The position numbers and the translations under genes are program-made. A DNA stretch of 64,000 bases from Branchiostoma floridae (taxonomy: Eukaryota; Chordata; Leptocardii; Amphioxiformes; Branchiostomatidae). Within the stretch, counting starts at the first letter, position 1, and the number at the start of each line of letters is the position of its first letter. The stretch spans positions 7,466,195-7,530,194 of the forward strand of contig NC_049989.1 in assembly GCF_000003815.2 (NCBI RefSeq). The letters run 5' to 3'. The notes below the pieces were generated by a model. It was given only the letters and a program-made list of their open reading frames with translations, did no database searches and was not told the origin of the DNA. Of the stretch, positions 1-12,400 are shown piece after piece.

Positions 1-69
1 CTGCAGCCTAGAAAGTGCCCCATATGCCGGCGCCACATTGCACGGATTCTTCCTGTGTACAATCCGTAG
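1..69 (+). CDS. C-terminal end of a RING-finger protein (partial)
   Basis: The frame open from base 1 gives 22 residues ending in RILPVYNP and a TAG stop at 67-69. It contains CPIC followed by R-R-H-I, which is the last Cys-x-x-Cys zinc pair of a C3HC4 RING and the short tail typical of E3 ubiquitin ligases whose RING sits at the extreme C terminus. Bases 1-6 (ctgcag) could be part of the exon or a splice acceptor. The rest of the protein is outside the window, so the particular ligase family cannot be named. A polyadenylation signal AATAAA at 517-522 would give a 3' UTR of about 470 bases. Confidence 0.7.
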   Translation: MQPRKCPICRRHIARILPVYNP

Positions 70-2143
70 AAATATTTTATCATAAAAAATTATAGATTTG
101 ATATGGAAGTATCTGAACAACGCATTATCCTATTGATTGAAGACTCCAGTTTGTTTAAATTAAAGAACCACATTGACCTTTTATGGTATGGTATTGATGC
201 AGGCTCAAAATGACGCTTACTTATACAGTATAGTATCAGGTACCTGATAATTCTGCTGCTGTCTTAGTTTTAACATAGTCATGGTAGTTGCCCCATGTAG
301 GAAATTGTTGCAGAATAGACATACGTGTATGACTTGAACCCCCTTCATTGAATACGTAGCCTTTGCAATTTGCACATATATGAATTGAAACCACTTCTGC
401 TATTTATGTAAGCAAACAGTATGTTGAACTTAGTATGGTGTTGTCTTTGGGATGCTCTTATATACTTACATAAAGTATCTTGTTAAAGATAATGCATGGA
501 TATCATATTGTATAAAAATAAAAGTATTACATTGACTGAATAAGAAACCAATAATTTTTGCTGTATTCTTTAAGTGTTTCCATATATCATATTAAAAGAA
601 ATACACAGAGCTGTACAAGCTTGTTTACCAATTGTTGGTCAGACAGACACAGGGCACGAATGTGGTATTTCTTCACATCCCCCAGCTGTTAATGGGAAAT
701 AGCCTTTATTCTATCTCTAAAGAAATGAGACCCACTGTTTGAGTCTTTCGAGTTCCTGGACAGGAACAAACTACACCCCTGACATGCCCCAATATTGTGC
801 CCATGGGAAAGGCACTTACTCATTCTACTCAGTTAAAGATGAGTATCTAGCTTCCTTTAGTAACATTGCCCCTCATATAGGACAGTCTTAAATGTGGTTT
901 AGTGAAGAACCACATTTGGAACACGAAAAAGAACACACCACACTTATCGAAAAGAGTAAGGGTCCTTCCAAGTGTAAGTAGATCTGCCAAGATATGCATC
1001 ATTGCTAACGTTATACCTTCTTGTACTAAACCTGGTGTGTTAAACCATAAGGTGTTACCAGGTATGCAATACAGACAAAGGGAAATGTTTTTTGCAAAGA
1101 GAATTTCTCTCTTTTCGCGATAGGCAACATATGTCGTTGCTATCAAATGCCACAAATTTCAATACCAAGCCAACATTTGCTCCATCCACTTTCCCACACA
1201 CAACTTCACGCACCCCTCAAAAGGAAATGGTTTATTCCAAGTTACAGCTGTAAGGGTCAAAGGTAAATATTTCATCAGCGTCTGAGTTCGGAGCCGGCAG
1301 ACCTTGTCAGTCTTCCTGTAAAGCTGTGTTTTTCGCAATCTCTGGGCTATCAGGTAAGAACATACTGTCAGCTATCGTGGTAACAGTCTTTTGTTTAATA
1401 CGAACTTGGAGTGTTGAGTTGAAGTGGTCGTAAAATATGTGTTGAAAGATAAATTGGCGGCCGGCCATGCCATGACCTCGCACTTACGATCATGTCAGCA
1501 CTTTCCATTTGGCTCACGCACGAGTTCCAACCGCAATCACAGTCGACATGCAGTCCAGCTAATAAATGAGAATTTTGTCCTCCACAGGTAATCCTGTCGC
1601 GACGCTCTTTGCTTCCCTGGCATGTAAAATCACATTTTGATGTGTGGGCGTACGTTACATTATCATAACGTTGACGTCTGTGCTGGACTGATATTGTTTG
1701 CTAATGCAAATAGATTGTAACTTTGGCGACTACAAATGTGAAGGAATTATTGATCCAAGTTTCCAATTATTGCTCACTCATGCATTGCTAATTGGGAATG
1801 CCAGGGTTTATACTTATAGTGTCTACAGGTGGCTATTAGTACTAGTATCACCCATGTTTGTAATCAGGAAACTAGAGTGGGATTGGCTAAGTTATTACAA
1901 GGAGGTTATAGATAACCTCTTTGGTTATTATAACGTCTGAATGTGCACGGTTTCTTGCAGTATTTACTAAAGTGGTAATATATTTCACAATTTGGTGAGC
2001 AGATTGAATTGATATATTGTTAACCAGTAGACAATTAGTAAATGCTGTCTGATGCTAACATTCAGCCTAACATTAAAATGTGACACTGATACTCATTGCA
2101 AAAGCACTATTAAGCTCAACCTCGCTAACTTGCATCACCATCC
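70..2143. other. 3' UTR of the RING gene, then spacer upstream of the PhnD-like gene
   Basis: No exon was recognised here. The first ~450 bases are probably the RING 3' UTR. The part from about 1250 to 1650 is richer in CpG than its surroundings and is the likely promoter/5' UTR region of the next gene. The short open frames at 847-1155, 902-1123 and 1698-1940 have no family features and no splice partners. Confidence 0.5.
517..522 (+). terminator. polyadenylation signal of the RING gene
   Basis: This is an AATAAA hexamer in an AT-rich stretch about 450 bases after the RING stop codon, and the first canonical signal on that strand. Confidence 0.45.
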
Positions 2144-4353
2144 ATGATTCAGTCCATCATGTCGAGCCATCCACCCAAGCTGCGTTTCATCACGTACCTG
2201 TGTCCCAGCATCCCTGTGGAGTACTTTGAGACCATCATTTACTACCTGGGAGACAAGCTGGGATGTGACGTGTCCCTTCTGTACGAGTCGCGGTTCTCCG
2301 GACCTCCCGCCGACTCTCCAGACCCTTTCAGTCTCAATGAAGTGGATATAGGTAGGTGTCCAAACTATTTCCCTTGACTTGATAATCGAAATGTGTACAG
2401 ATGTGTGTATATATCTTTATAATTCAACCGTATACTAGTAATCTAATCTCCAAGCAGATTTTAAGGTGGCAAAATGGTTATGTCATGCAAGACAGCCACT
2501 GGGGAAAGGCCCATTGCTCAGGAGAGATTGAGAAATGTTGTGATTTTCATCTGCATTGAGATAAAGTTTTTCCCTGAACACAAGATGTGGTGTTGCAGAG
2601 TTAATGTAAAGTTTTCTTGAATTGACTGGTGTAGCCTTTTGCAGGCTTTATGTGCAGTTCGCCCTTCCTAAAGCTGCTGGAGAGCAAGGCTAACGTGTGT
2701 GAGCTGCTCCCTGCGGCTCCTCTCGCCATGCACCCAAAGAACAGTGGGAACAGACCTGTCTACTTCTCTGATGTCGTTGTTCACAAAGACAATGTGTGAG
2801 TATAACATTATATTCATTTGTATCATACATACCCACATACATGTACATACATAGTCATACTCTATGTATATACTATGTGTACACATATCACCTATAGCTA
2901 ATTCAACCTTAAGATGCACAAAATTCCACATGTACATGTATCTAACATATGGTACTAGTATGTGTGAGACATTGATACATGTACATGTAGTTCTGAAAGC
3001 TACCTTTGGTTTGAAATTTTACACTTTGTATAGGCCCATCCAACCTAATGCTAAGATGACAAATTGATTTGATTCATATACCATAGTTTTAATGGTAATT
3101 TCAAATTACAGTGTAAAGTATCCAGAATTCAAGAACCTCCGGGGAGCACGATGGGCTTATAACGAACCCACATCGCTCTCCGGCTGTCTGTCTACACTGA
3201 GCACGCTCAAGAAGATGGGAGAAAACGCCAACTTTTTTGGCCACTCAGTGCAGTCAGGTTAGTACAAGTGCTTGATGGTAACTTCTTGTTTCCTGAAAAC
3301 TGTTGTGGAATGAAACGTTTCTTGATTTGATCTGGATGTACTGAATGCTTTAACTCTGCTCAACAATCTCAGAAAGGTTTCAGATATAGCATACCAATAA
3401 TGTTACTGTATGTATTACTGTCTGTTGGAACAACCAAAAGTAATTTTGAGTCTGATCTTAAGTTTATTGATGAACTTCTAAGCCTAATTGTTTGTGTAGC
3501 TCACTAAAAAAAAACATAAATTTGAAATCATCAGAAAAAGGCAGTAGATCATTTGGCATAGTCTTGGCAACGACTTAACATTAGGGTTTTTTCCACTTAA
3601 TTTTGTCACCTAAAGTTTAACCCCATGTGTTTTATGTCCAGGGAGTCACTTGAAGTCCTTGCAGATGGTGTTGAACCACACAGTGGACGGAGCAGCCATA
3701 GACTCCTTCTCACTCATGATGCAGAAGGCTCAGAATCTAGATTTGGAGAAAAACATCCAAGTGATAGAGTCCTGGGGACCATACCCTATACAGCCTCTGG
3801 TCTTCAGATCAGGGTTAGATGGTAGGAAGAACCATTTTTCAAATTTTGTTGGTAAAGTAAGGTCTCGTCTCATGCAGCTACATCTGCAAGTGGGGATTAT
3901 GCTTATTGGCCTACCTGATTTAAATACCATGAATACACTTGATTTAATTTCACTGACAAGTTTGATATTAAGAATAAGCATTAAAAGGGACTTATTCACA
4001 GTCTAGAAAAGAATAATTTGATGTTTTGAGAACTCAACAAAACACCAACTATTTTAGCTTATGATACACGTATTGCTGTCTAGTACCTAGTCGACATAAT
4101 TTTCCCCTCTTTAGCTTTTTTAAAGTATTGCATCACAGCTTTTCTAAAGCATTGTTTTGGTTCTTCAACAGTTGAGCTGAAACAGAAGGTAACCCAAACC
4201 TTGCTTGAAGCACATACCGATCCTGAGATGAGAGCAAAACTGGGACAGTTCGGCATCACCAAGTTTGTACCTATCAACATGTCACTGTTCGACAGGGAAA
4301 CCCAGCTGCAGGAGGATGTGAAAGGGTTAACTAGTAGACCAGCTTACTACTAA
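2144..4353 (+). CDS. PhnD-like phosphonate/phosphate-binding-fold protein, eukaryotic
   Basis: Five exons join in frame: 2144-2351, 2645-2795, 3112-3257, 3642-3821 and 4172-4353 (867 nt, 288 residues). The start could also be the in-frame ATG at 2159. The order of motifs follows periplasmic phosphonate-binding proteins (Phosphonate-bd/PhnD family). An N-terminal strand (LRFITYLCP) comes first, then a helix ending in KLG, then VDIGFMCSSPFL (equivalent to VDlaflgp). Next come YFSDVVVHKDN, LRGARWAYNEPTSLSG, GSHLKSLQMVLN followed by VDGAAIDS, and PIQPLVFRSGLD. Bacterial relatives are secreted solute receptors for ABC importers. This copy has no signal peptide and no transporter neighbours, so a cytosolic role is inferred and the ligand is unknown. 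The gene is ordinary in its spliceosomal introns and is not a contaminant. The 3' end converges on the unnamed minus-strand gene. Confidence 0.85.
2444..2530. mobile_element. Degenerate foldback element with CTCCAAGCAGA terminus
   Basis: It lies in intron 1 of the PhnD-like gene. The left end reads TAATCTCCAAGCAGAT, identical to the end of the intact element at 25022. The right end (near 2515-2530, tgctcaggagagatt) is only a rough inverse match, so the element is decayed or partial. Confidence 0.5.
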
Positions 4354-4678
4354 ACTAAGTGCCGGTCACTTTATGGGGTTTACTGGAAAGTTGTCAGTAG
4401 CACTTGTGTGTTTGGTATTTGGGTCCACTAAATGTAAAATAATGAGATTATGCTGTGGCCTTCCAGCAGGAAAACCCTTCCTGATTGCTTATAGAAAAGA
4501 TTTGTAATCCTCTGTATATAGGAGAGTTGGAAATTAATATAACTGCTATGTTCTTCATTCAGTTTGTGCATTTTTTCTATGTCATTCAAAAGTTCTAAAA
4601 GTACAGACATAGTGGTAGCAAATTCATCTTAGCAGCACTGCCACTTATAACATATTTACAAAGACATGTGAATGAATA

Positions 4679-4716
4679 ATATCAGTTTGTTCTCTTAGAT
4701 GAGAACAAACTGATAT
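4679..4716. repeat. Perfect 16-bp hairpin
   Basis: The arms atatcagtttgttctc (4679-4694) and its exact reverse complement (4701-4716) are separated by six bases. It sits in the 3' UTR or spacer of the PhnD-like gene and could form a transcript hairpin or be a transposon footprint. Confidence 0.7.
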
Positions 4717-5564
4717 TCTGATCTTAATAACTTCATAAAAAATAGCCACTGAAATTTTGACATAGTCACTGACTTATGTTGGCTATGAAGCTCTATATAG
4801 TACACTAAATCAGCAGGTTTGATAATACTCAAGATTGTCCAGATGTAGCCTGGCCTTATAGTTGCCACCAACTAGGAGGGGAGGAAGTTATTAACCCCAG
4901 CCAGTGAGAGATGTGTAAACACAGGCTTGTCTAGATGTGAAAGCTGAGATTCGGGATTATCCCAATTCTCAGCATTGTTCAAGACACCTGCAGCTTCAGT
5001 GCTTATTATTGTATGGTCAGAAAAATTATATCTAATCGCATGGCTCCATTCAAGTGCATGGCAGAGTTGCAATAAAGATGAATGCTTATTATAATGTTTT
5101 AATCCTTCTTGAGTGTTGCTAAATGATTTGTGTGTTTGATACGCCAAGTGATGCTTTCCTCTTAACTGTTACAAATATATAAAAGTATTTCTAAATTATC
5201 ATACTGAACTTTCGGTTCTTTTGTTGATATTATATTGGATGGTGTTATTCATATTTTCTTGCTGGTTTATAATTTTTTGCTGGATTGTTTACTGTATTTA
5301 TTTAAAAAGTCGGAGGTAGGACAGATTGGACAAGAAAACCTAAACTTTCAACATTTAGGGGGTCCCTGGTAGCGCAAAGTTGAAAGTTTGAAGAAAAATG
5401 ATAAACATACCGTCCAAATTAGGCACATACAGCTACTAGAATTTGAGGTCCATGGTTAATTTGAGAACGGAGAGGCAGTGAAATTTTGTGTGGCCATCAA
5501 TTTGAAAATTTTTTTTCAAATTGGAAAAAATAGGGTCAGGAAATCCGAGAAACAACAAATAAAA

Positions 5565-5601
5565 TTGTGTGGCCCTAAAAAGTATCTTTAGGGCCACACA
5601 A
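5565..5601. repeat. Perfect 15-bp hairpin
   Basis: The arms ttgtgtggccctaaa (5565-5579) and its exact reverse complement (5587-5601) are separated by seven bases, in the convergent spacer. Confidence 0.7.
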
Positions 5602-6436
5602 AAGTCTTCGTAAATATGTACTTTGGATATTAACATTCCATAAATTAAGAGTCCGAAATTGATGAAAGACGCCAGAATGACATATAGCTTTTATTGAAAA
5701 CCAATATATAGTCATCAAGGTATAAAAGAAAATAATTTGTTCTTTTCTATAATTTACAAGTTATCAGATAGACTTGAGTGTGTAACTCTGTACATGACAG
5801 TGAGTGTGTAACTTTGTTTCATGGTTACTGAAACATGTGGATTTTGCATTAATTTTTATGTACACATGTACTATGTACAATAAGATTTAATGTGACAACA
5901 TTTCAACATTGATATCCACAGGCAATAATCTAAATGTAGCTTCCAATCAGTAACATGATATGATGGACAGCTGACAAAACAGCAGAGTGATATTTAGAAA
6001 TGCCTGTAGGTCCAATGGTGTGGTAGGGATAAAGTATTTCTTCTGGTAAGTTATATAATCAGTACAGATCCCGCAAGAACGAAAAATCAACTGTGCTGTT
6101 AGCAAGAACCAAGGAGGTTCAAAACCTCCTTGCAGGAACTTAACCAAAGCATGAGCATACATGAAATCCTGTAAATATACAACCACAAGAATTTCAATTT
6201 TGAGAATATTTCTCAACACTGAGCTACAATTGTAAGACATAGCACACAAATCATTCACACCACAACTCCAAATGTATTTGAGCAGCGAGTGCAAGGAGCC
6301 TCTGTAGAAATGGGCCACTCCAAGCTGATGAGAAAATATTGGTCAGTTCTCGTAATGCTTAGTTGTAACCTTATTACATGTTTTATTGTTACAGTTGTGA
6401 CAATCAGGTTTGCCACAGTAACTACATGTAAGCTTG

Positions 6437-9400
6437 TCACCATCTGTCATCGGTCACCCTGTCATTTTCTGACCACCCTGGGGCAATCCTAAGTCTGGAG
6501 TCTGACTGTCCATCTGTGCTCCTGCCCGACTCCAGTGTAACACGCTGCCGGCTTGTTCTGGCTTGCGTCTCCATGGCGATGACCTTGATGGCCTGCTGTG
6601 CCTCCCTGCAGCAGTTGTGCACGTCGTTGACTACCGAGTCCTGGATGTGCTGCATCATGTCCCGCACGTCCTGCAGACGCTTCAGGGTCTGTAACAGACA
6701 CGTCACATTGTCAGAGTGTCTGCTGACATGTTGATGTCCTACTTGTATTCCAGTGTTAGCACAAGAAGAGTGCCTAAAAAACTATGAGATGCAGCTTACA
6801 CTTGACCAGGACACCATTTGTACTGTACTGGCACTTGTTGCATGCCACATTGAAAAGAAATATGAAACAATCAACACTACTGTTAAGAAATTTCATTGCG
6901 TTTACTAAGAATGAGGAGCTTTTATCCTTGCCAAGATCCAATATATTTACACTAATTTCCTTTAGTGCTTCAATGCTCATCATTGGTAAAGAATTAAGAA
7001 CAGCTGAAAGACAAGAAAACATGAAAATATGGCAATGAAAACATGGCAGGGGTTACCTGATATTTGGAGATAGTAATGAATAACATCCACTTTATGTGAA
7101 TGCAATAGCTGTCATACAAAAACTACTGGGCAGATTTTCCCATCCAAAACCCTGCTGGTTGGACATTTCCTGGGATATCTCAGGGTTGGAGGTCACAGTA
7201 TACCATAGGCAGAATACAACCAGGTACATGTATAATGTGGCTAGGTGTAATATATTCTGACCCATTAAGCCATCTTGTGACTTACCTCCCCATCTATCAG
7301 CAGAAACAGCTCCTTAGTGATGGGGTCCCTCTCTGTGATGATCTGTAGTTTGGACTGTACCATCTCTTCCAACGAACGGGGTGCCATGGCTGCTGCACTC
7401 TTCAGTAAAATGCTCACCTTCTGCCGATATGCATTCGCCATCTTCCCCAACAGGATTGTGTTGAGAGGACTCTGAGGAAAAGGGTGGTAACATTTAGTTT
7501 TGATATTTTGACCATATAATAACCACATATTACACACAGTTTTTATAAAAAAATTAATTAAACGTTGTTGTATACAAATTGTATATGAACAGGCAATACC
7601 ACACTGCTGCCCAGTACTGCCACCCTGTAGCGCTGATAGACAATCCAAGGCACGCCAGCAGTCCAACCCACCCAACCCTTTCATTCAACCCTGGTACTGC
7701 CGCCCGGTACTGCTGCCCAAAAAACAGTCTTTGCATAAGGTCCCATACCCTTTTTAAGGCTGTAGGGGCAGTGGGCTGTTATCATTATGCCTAGGGCATG
7801 GTATTGGGAGGCGGAGCTCAACTCTCTTCTCCTACAGCCTTTTACCTCCCCAACCAAAGTCAGGTACCCATTTTTACAACTGGGTGAGGAAAGTTGAATG
7901 TGTATAGTGCCTTTCCCAACAACACGAGATTGTTAGCATGACAAGATTTGAACCCAGGACCCCAGCTGCCTTATGGGCCAAACACCCTGCAGTTGTGCCA
8001 CACCACCCCAGTTTTACATAATGATCTCAGCTGTGTCCTGACCTCATCGTCCTCCGGCTGGGTGAGTTTGATGAGTTGATTGCCGACCAGGATGTCGTGT
8101 TCCCCCAGCATCCGGCCGGTCCGCTCCAGCTCATACAGCACCAGCTCCTGCATGTTCATGTTCAGGGTGTTCAGGTACTCCACTGTGGCTGCCGGGCTGT
8201 GCTGCATCCTCCAACAGTCAGGCAGGTACGACATGTGCTGAGGAAAATAAACAAATAAACAACAGCTGTGATGTTCATGTTCAGGGTGTTCAGGTACTCC
8301 ACTGTGGCTGCCGGGCTAAGCTGCATCCTCCAACAGTCAGGCAGGTACGACATGTGCTGAGGTAAATAAACAAAAAGAAAACAGCTGTGAAAACTATCTA
8401 TGCAAGATGTACATTAGACAATTAAGCAATAGACAATATACTGTTAGACTAAATATGTTATCATCCAAAGCTCCTCATCCATTCATGCTGTTAATCATTA
8501 CTTAGCAAGTATCACACACCCCTTCTTTTAGCTATGTTGGTTAGTTAATCACTGAACAGTACTGTAAATTATGACAGGGTTGCAGTCGTTAAATTTTCAC
8601 AGTTTTCACCATAACATCTTAACCGTGAACGTTAAGCCACCATAAAAAATCATCTTTCTCTCTTCTGCCAGCCTAATCCTTTCTTTCAACCATGAACTAA
8701 AATTACTGCAAACACTCCATCTTCTCCCTACCATGAGATTTAACCCTAGCAAAATTAGAGGCATTACAGTAATCCCACCTGGTGCATGAGAGCCCTTGAG
8801 GTCAACCACCTGTACACAGACAGCAGGTCATTCCTCTCCAGGTAATACCTGTGCAATAGATGAGCAGAAAGGTGTGAATTGGAGGGTCACAACTTCCATC
8901 TTTCAATAGCATACTATATATACATAGTGACCAGTTGCCACTGATGGTTTGTCAAGGTCAAGGACTTAAATACACAACTAATAGAGGAATAGAAGTATCT
9001 GTTTTGAACTGACCCAAGACCATACGGTAGTTAATATATGTACTGCATACTTAACATACACATATTTGCTGCATAGAAAGACAATTTCTTACTTTATGAG
9101 GTGGTCTACATGCATGCATGCTGCTCGAAGGTTTGGCCCTGTAAAAGGGTCCTGATTGTCTTCAGGACCTCCATACACAAAGTGGAATCTTGCCTGAAAA
9201 TAGAGATGACATCTTTCTTACCAAAAATCTCTGTTATTTTGCAATCTGTACCTAACGTGTCTGGGATTCATAATATCAAGGAAGGTTCATCACACTCAAT
9301 CAACATGTTACTGTCTATAAATGTGGAGATAGATAGAGTTATACATGCAGTACCTTTTCTCTGACCAGGAAAATGTTCTGGTACAGGGATGCTGTGTTGT

Positions 9401-12400
9401 AGGGAAAGAATCTTTGAACCCTGAAGAAAACACAGTAGAATGAACACATTAAGAAATAGAAACAATTGAATAAACTCTTGCTCATCAGAAATATAAATGT
9501 GGAAGATCCCATTAATGTTGTGGCTTACATCATATCTCAATGACATATTTGTACTGTGCAAGGTCACTGGTATGGTGAAACACTATGCACCAAGGTGCTT
9601 GGACCCCAGTTGAAAGTTGCCATAAATTGTCCCTGTGGATCCTTGTAAAACTGTTGCAACAAGAAAGAGCACACTGTAATTGTTACAAAAAGGGAAAACA
9701 ACTTCCAAACAAATTATCCTGAAAAGAGCTTTGTTTCCCTGTTATATCAAAATATAAGGAACCCTGGACAATGTTACCCCTAAACTAAATTGTAGACTTT
9801 GTGGTGACATGCATACTTACTGGTCTTCATCATCCTCCACATAGTGCAGTAGGAAGTGCTTCTCTACAGGCACATATCTCCATCCCTTCTCCTGCACAAC
9901 AAACACCTGGGGAAACAATCATTTTAAAAAGAGTCAACTTAAAATAACCCTGTGGAGGATTTGCATTCACAAAGATCTTTAGTCTTGCAGGGGATTAGTC
10001 ACAATTAAGACTGACTTCATACAAAGAAGATCTGGATGTACAATTTTATTAGTTGCCTCTGCACAAAGAGTGTAGTCGGAAATGTGACTAATTCTATATC
10101 CCCCCCTCATCTCTGTTCTATTCAAAAAGAGTCCATTGACATGTGAGCAAGACAGCTGAGGAGTTAATATAACGTTGGTCGGATAAAAGTCTTTAAGGCT
10201 GTTAAATGATAAGAATCTTATTGTTCAGAATCTGATGCTATCCGTAATTACTATAAGTACCTTGACAAAAGCAGGTTCCTGGCACTGTAGTGTCCTCTCC
10301 AGCTCTGCCATGAACGCGTTCTTCCTCTGTATGACAGCATGGATGGACCATCTCTCTCCACTGTCACCCAAAAATACACCATACACCAGGATTGTTCCCG
10401 TCCTGTACAGGTCTATCAGGTGGTCATATACTATTGGAGAGGGAGGAAAATGCAATGAAAATATCAATGGCTAGACAGCAGATTCTTAAAAACATTCAGC
10501 TCTTAACTTACATTTACATAACTCAGTCATTCTGATGTTTGTATTGCCATTTTCCTTTTTTTGCCACTTTATTTACTATTACATTTGCATTGTGTAGATA
10601 TTACATGTATAAAGACATCTTTTCATATTCTTAGCAAAGTAAGATAAAGAAAAGAAAACCAACAATTGAACAGAACAATTAACCAACCAATGGAAAGGTA
10701 GGCCTGCAAGGCCTCCCCACTACAGCCCTTGGGCCCCTTGATGTAAGTGTGTTCATGCAGCTCCAACTTCAACAGGTAGGGGGCCATTCTTCCATACAGA
10801 CCACTAGCTCCTGCGATAGCCAAGGCCTGAAATATCTACAGAGTCAAGCATATCTTTAGAACATACAAATTTATAGAAGCGTTTGATGAAAAATTTTTCA
10901 GATAAACTTAGCATTTTACAAACTTGGTAATGATGTCAACAAAACTTCAGCTGTGAGCACTAAAATGAATGTGTCTGTGAGTGAACAACAGTTTAAGGTA
11001 GTACTAGTTCCCAAGGTAGAATTGTTATGATATTTGCTCAGCAGCTCTTGTTTCGACACTAAAAAAACTTTGTACCTTGAAACTCCCCCTCCTCTTTGGT
11101 GCCTCCTGGTTAACAAGCATGTCAGCGAGGTTGGACACCAGGCGGAAGTGCCCGATGTCTAGGATCATCAGGGCGCTGACATGTCCGTACGCCTCGGTTC
11201 CCGGGATGTGGTAGATGTAGTTGTCAGGGTCAATCATTCTTTCCGACCTGTGGACAAGTTTCTGCACCAACTTTTCCGGATTTTCTGTCCATAGCTCCAT
11301 CCTGAAAGGCAAGAAAAATCTTATGTAAGTACCATCAACTGTCATGATTCAACAGTGTGCAATTGTACTGCCAGTATGCAACATTGAAAAAATATTGTTA
11401 TAGAGACCTTCTCAACATTGTCTTGAACACCTAGATATCTGAAATGTATATAACTATATACCTCAGGATTTCTAATGCTGCATTGTTACATCTCTTTAAA
11501 TCACTTTAAAAATCAGAAATTTTTTTCTCATGTTGTGATATTATGGCATCTTATGTCCGTTCTTACTTGAGAGAAGACTGTCTCATGGCAGTGACAAAGC
11601 GTGGGTAAGGGTTTGGTGGAAGGTAGGCTCCACACAACAGTTCCACCAGAAAGTCATGCCAGGTCTCATCCAGCTTTGTGTCCACCATGTACTGCAGGGA
11701 AGGGAGACAATAAATGTGTCAAAGGGTTTCTACAACGCACCGTTATTCATACTGAAAAGGGTTGTCCCCAGTGCTCATCCCATTTCAATTCAAACAGCCC
11801 AATCCATTTGATGATTTCAGCACCAAGGACAGGTCTGTTGTGCTTGGTGCTGAAACCACCATTATTTATACTGAAAGGGGCTGCCCCTGGCATTGATCCC
11901 ATTTCAATTCAAACAGCCCAATCCATTTGATAGTTTAAGCACCAAGGACAGGTCTGTTGTTCTTGGTGCTGAAACCACTGTTATTTATACTGAAAAAGGT
12001 TGCTTCTAGCGCTGATCACATTTCAATTACTAGTAAGACAGCCCAATCCATTTGAAGGTTTTCAGCACCAAGGACAGGTCTGTTGTGTTTGTTTGTAGGC
12101 AGTACAAAGCAGGGCTGTCTCCATTATGAATTTTTTTCTGTCCCATTCAGGGTTCTAGCAAGTGCATTTTAGCCAGTAGTGGGCCACTACGCTAAAATTT
12201 GTGACCACTACGCTAAAATAAGGGCCACTACGCTCATTTTTAACTAGTGTAGTGGTGCTTTGCTATCATTTGCTTGTTCAACAATGTTTAATCAATATCT
12301 AAGCAATGAAAAATGATGATATGCCATTCAAAACTGACTGTGATGTTAACAGAGTACCAATTTTTAACTCTACATTATCAAAATCTCACCATGGAGGGGC

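Larger units (their letters stand above)
4354..6436. other. Convergent 3' spacer with small hairpins
   Basis: This lies between the stop codons of the PhnD-like gene (+) and the unnamed gene (-). AATAAA at 5071-5076 may end the plus-strand transcript, and TTTATT at 5689-5694 (AATAAA on the minus strand) may end the other. It contains two clean hairpins (4679-4716 and 5565-5601), a short inverted repeat around 6110-6133 and no convincing exon. The 123-codon minus frame at 5947-6318 has no family features. Confidence 0.55.

Noticed and set aside
5947-6318. 123-codon minus-strand frame
   Set aside because: Low-quality composition, no family features, and located where the 3' UTR of the unnamed gene is expected.
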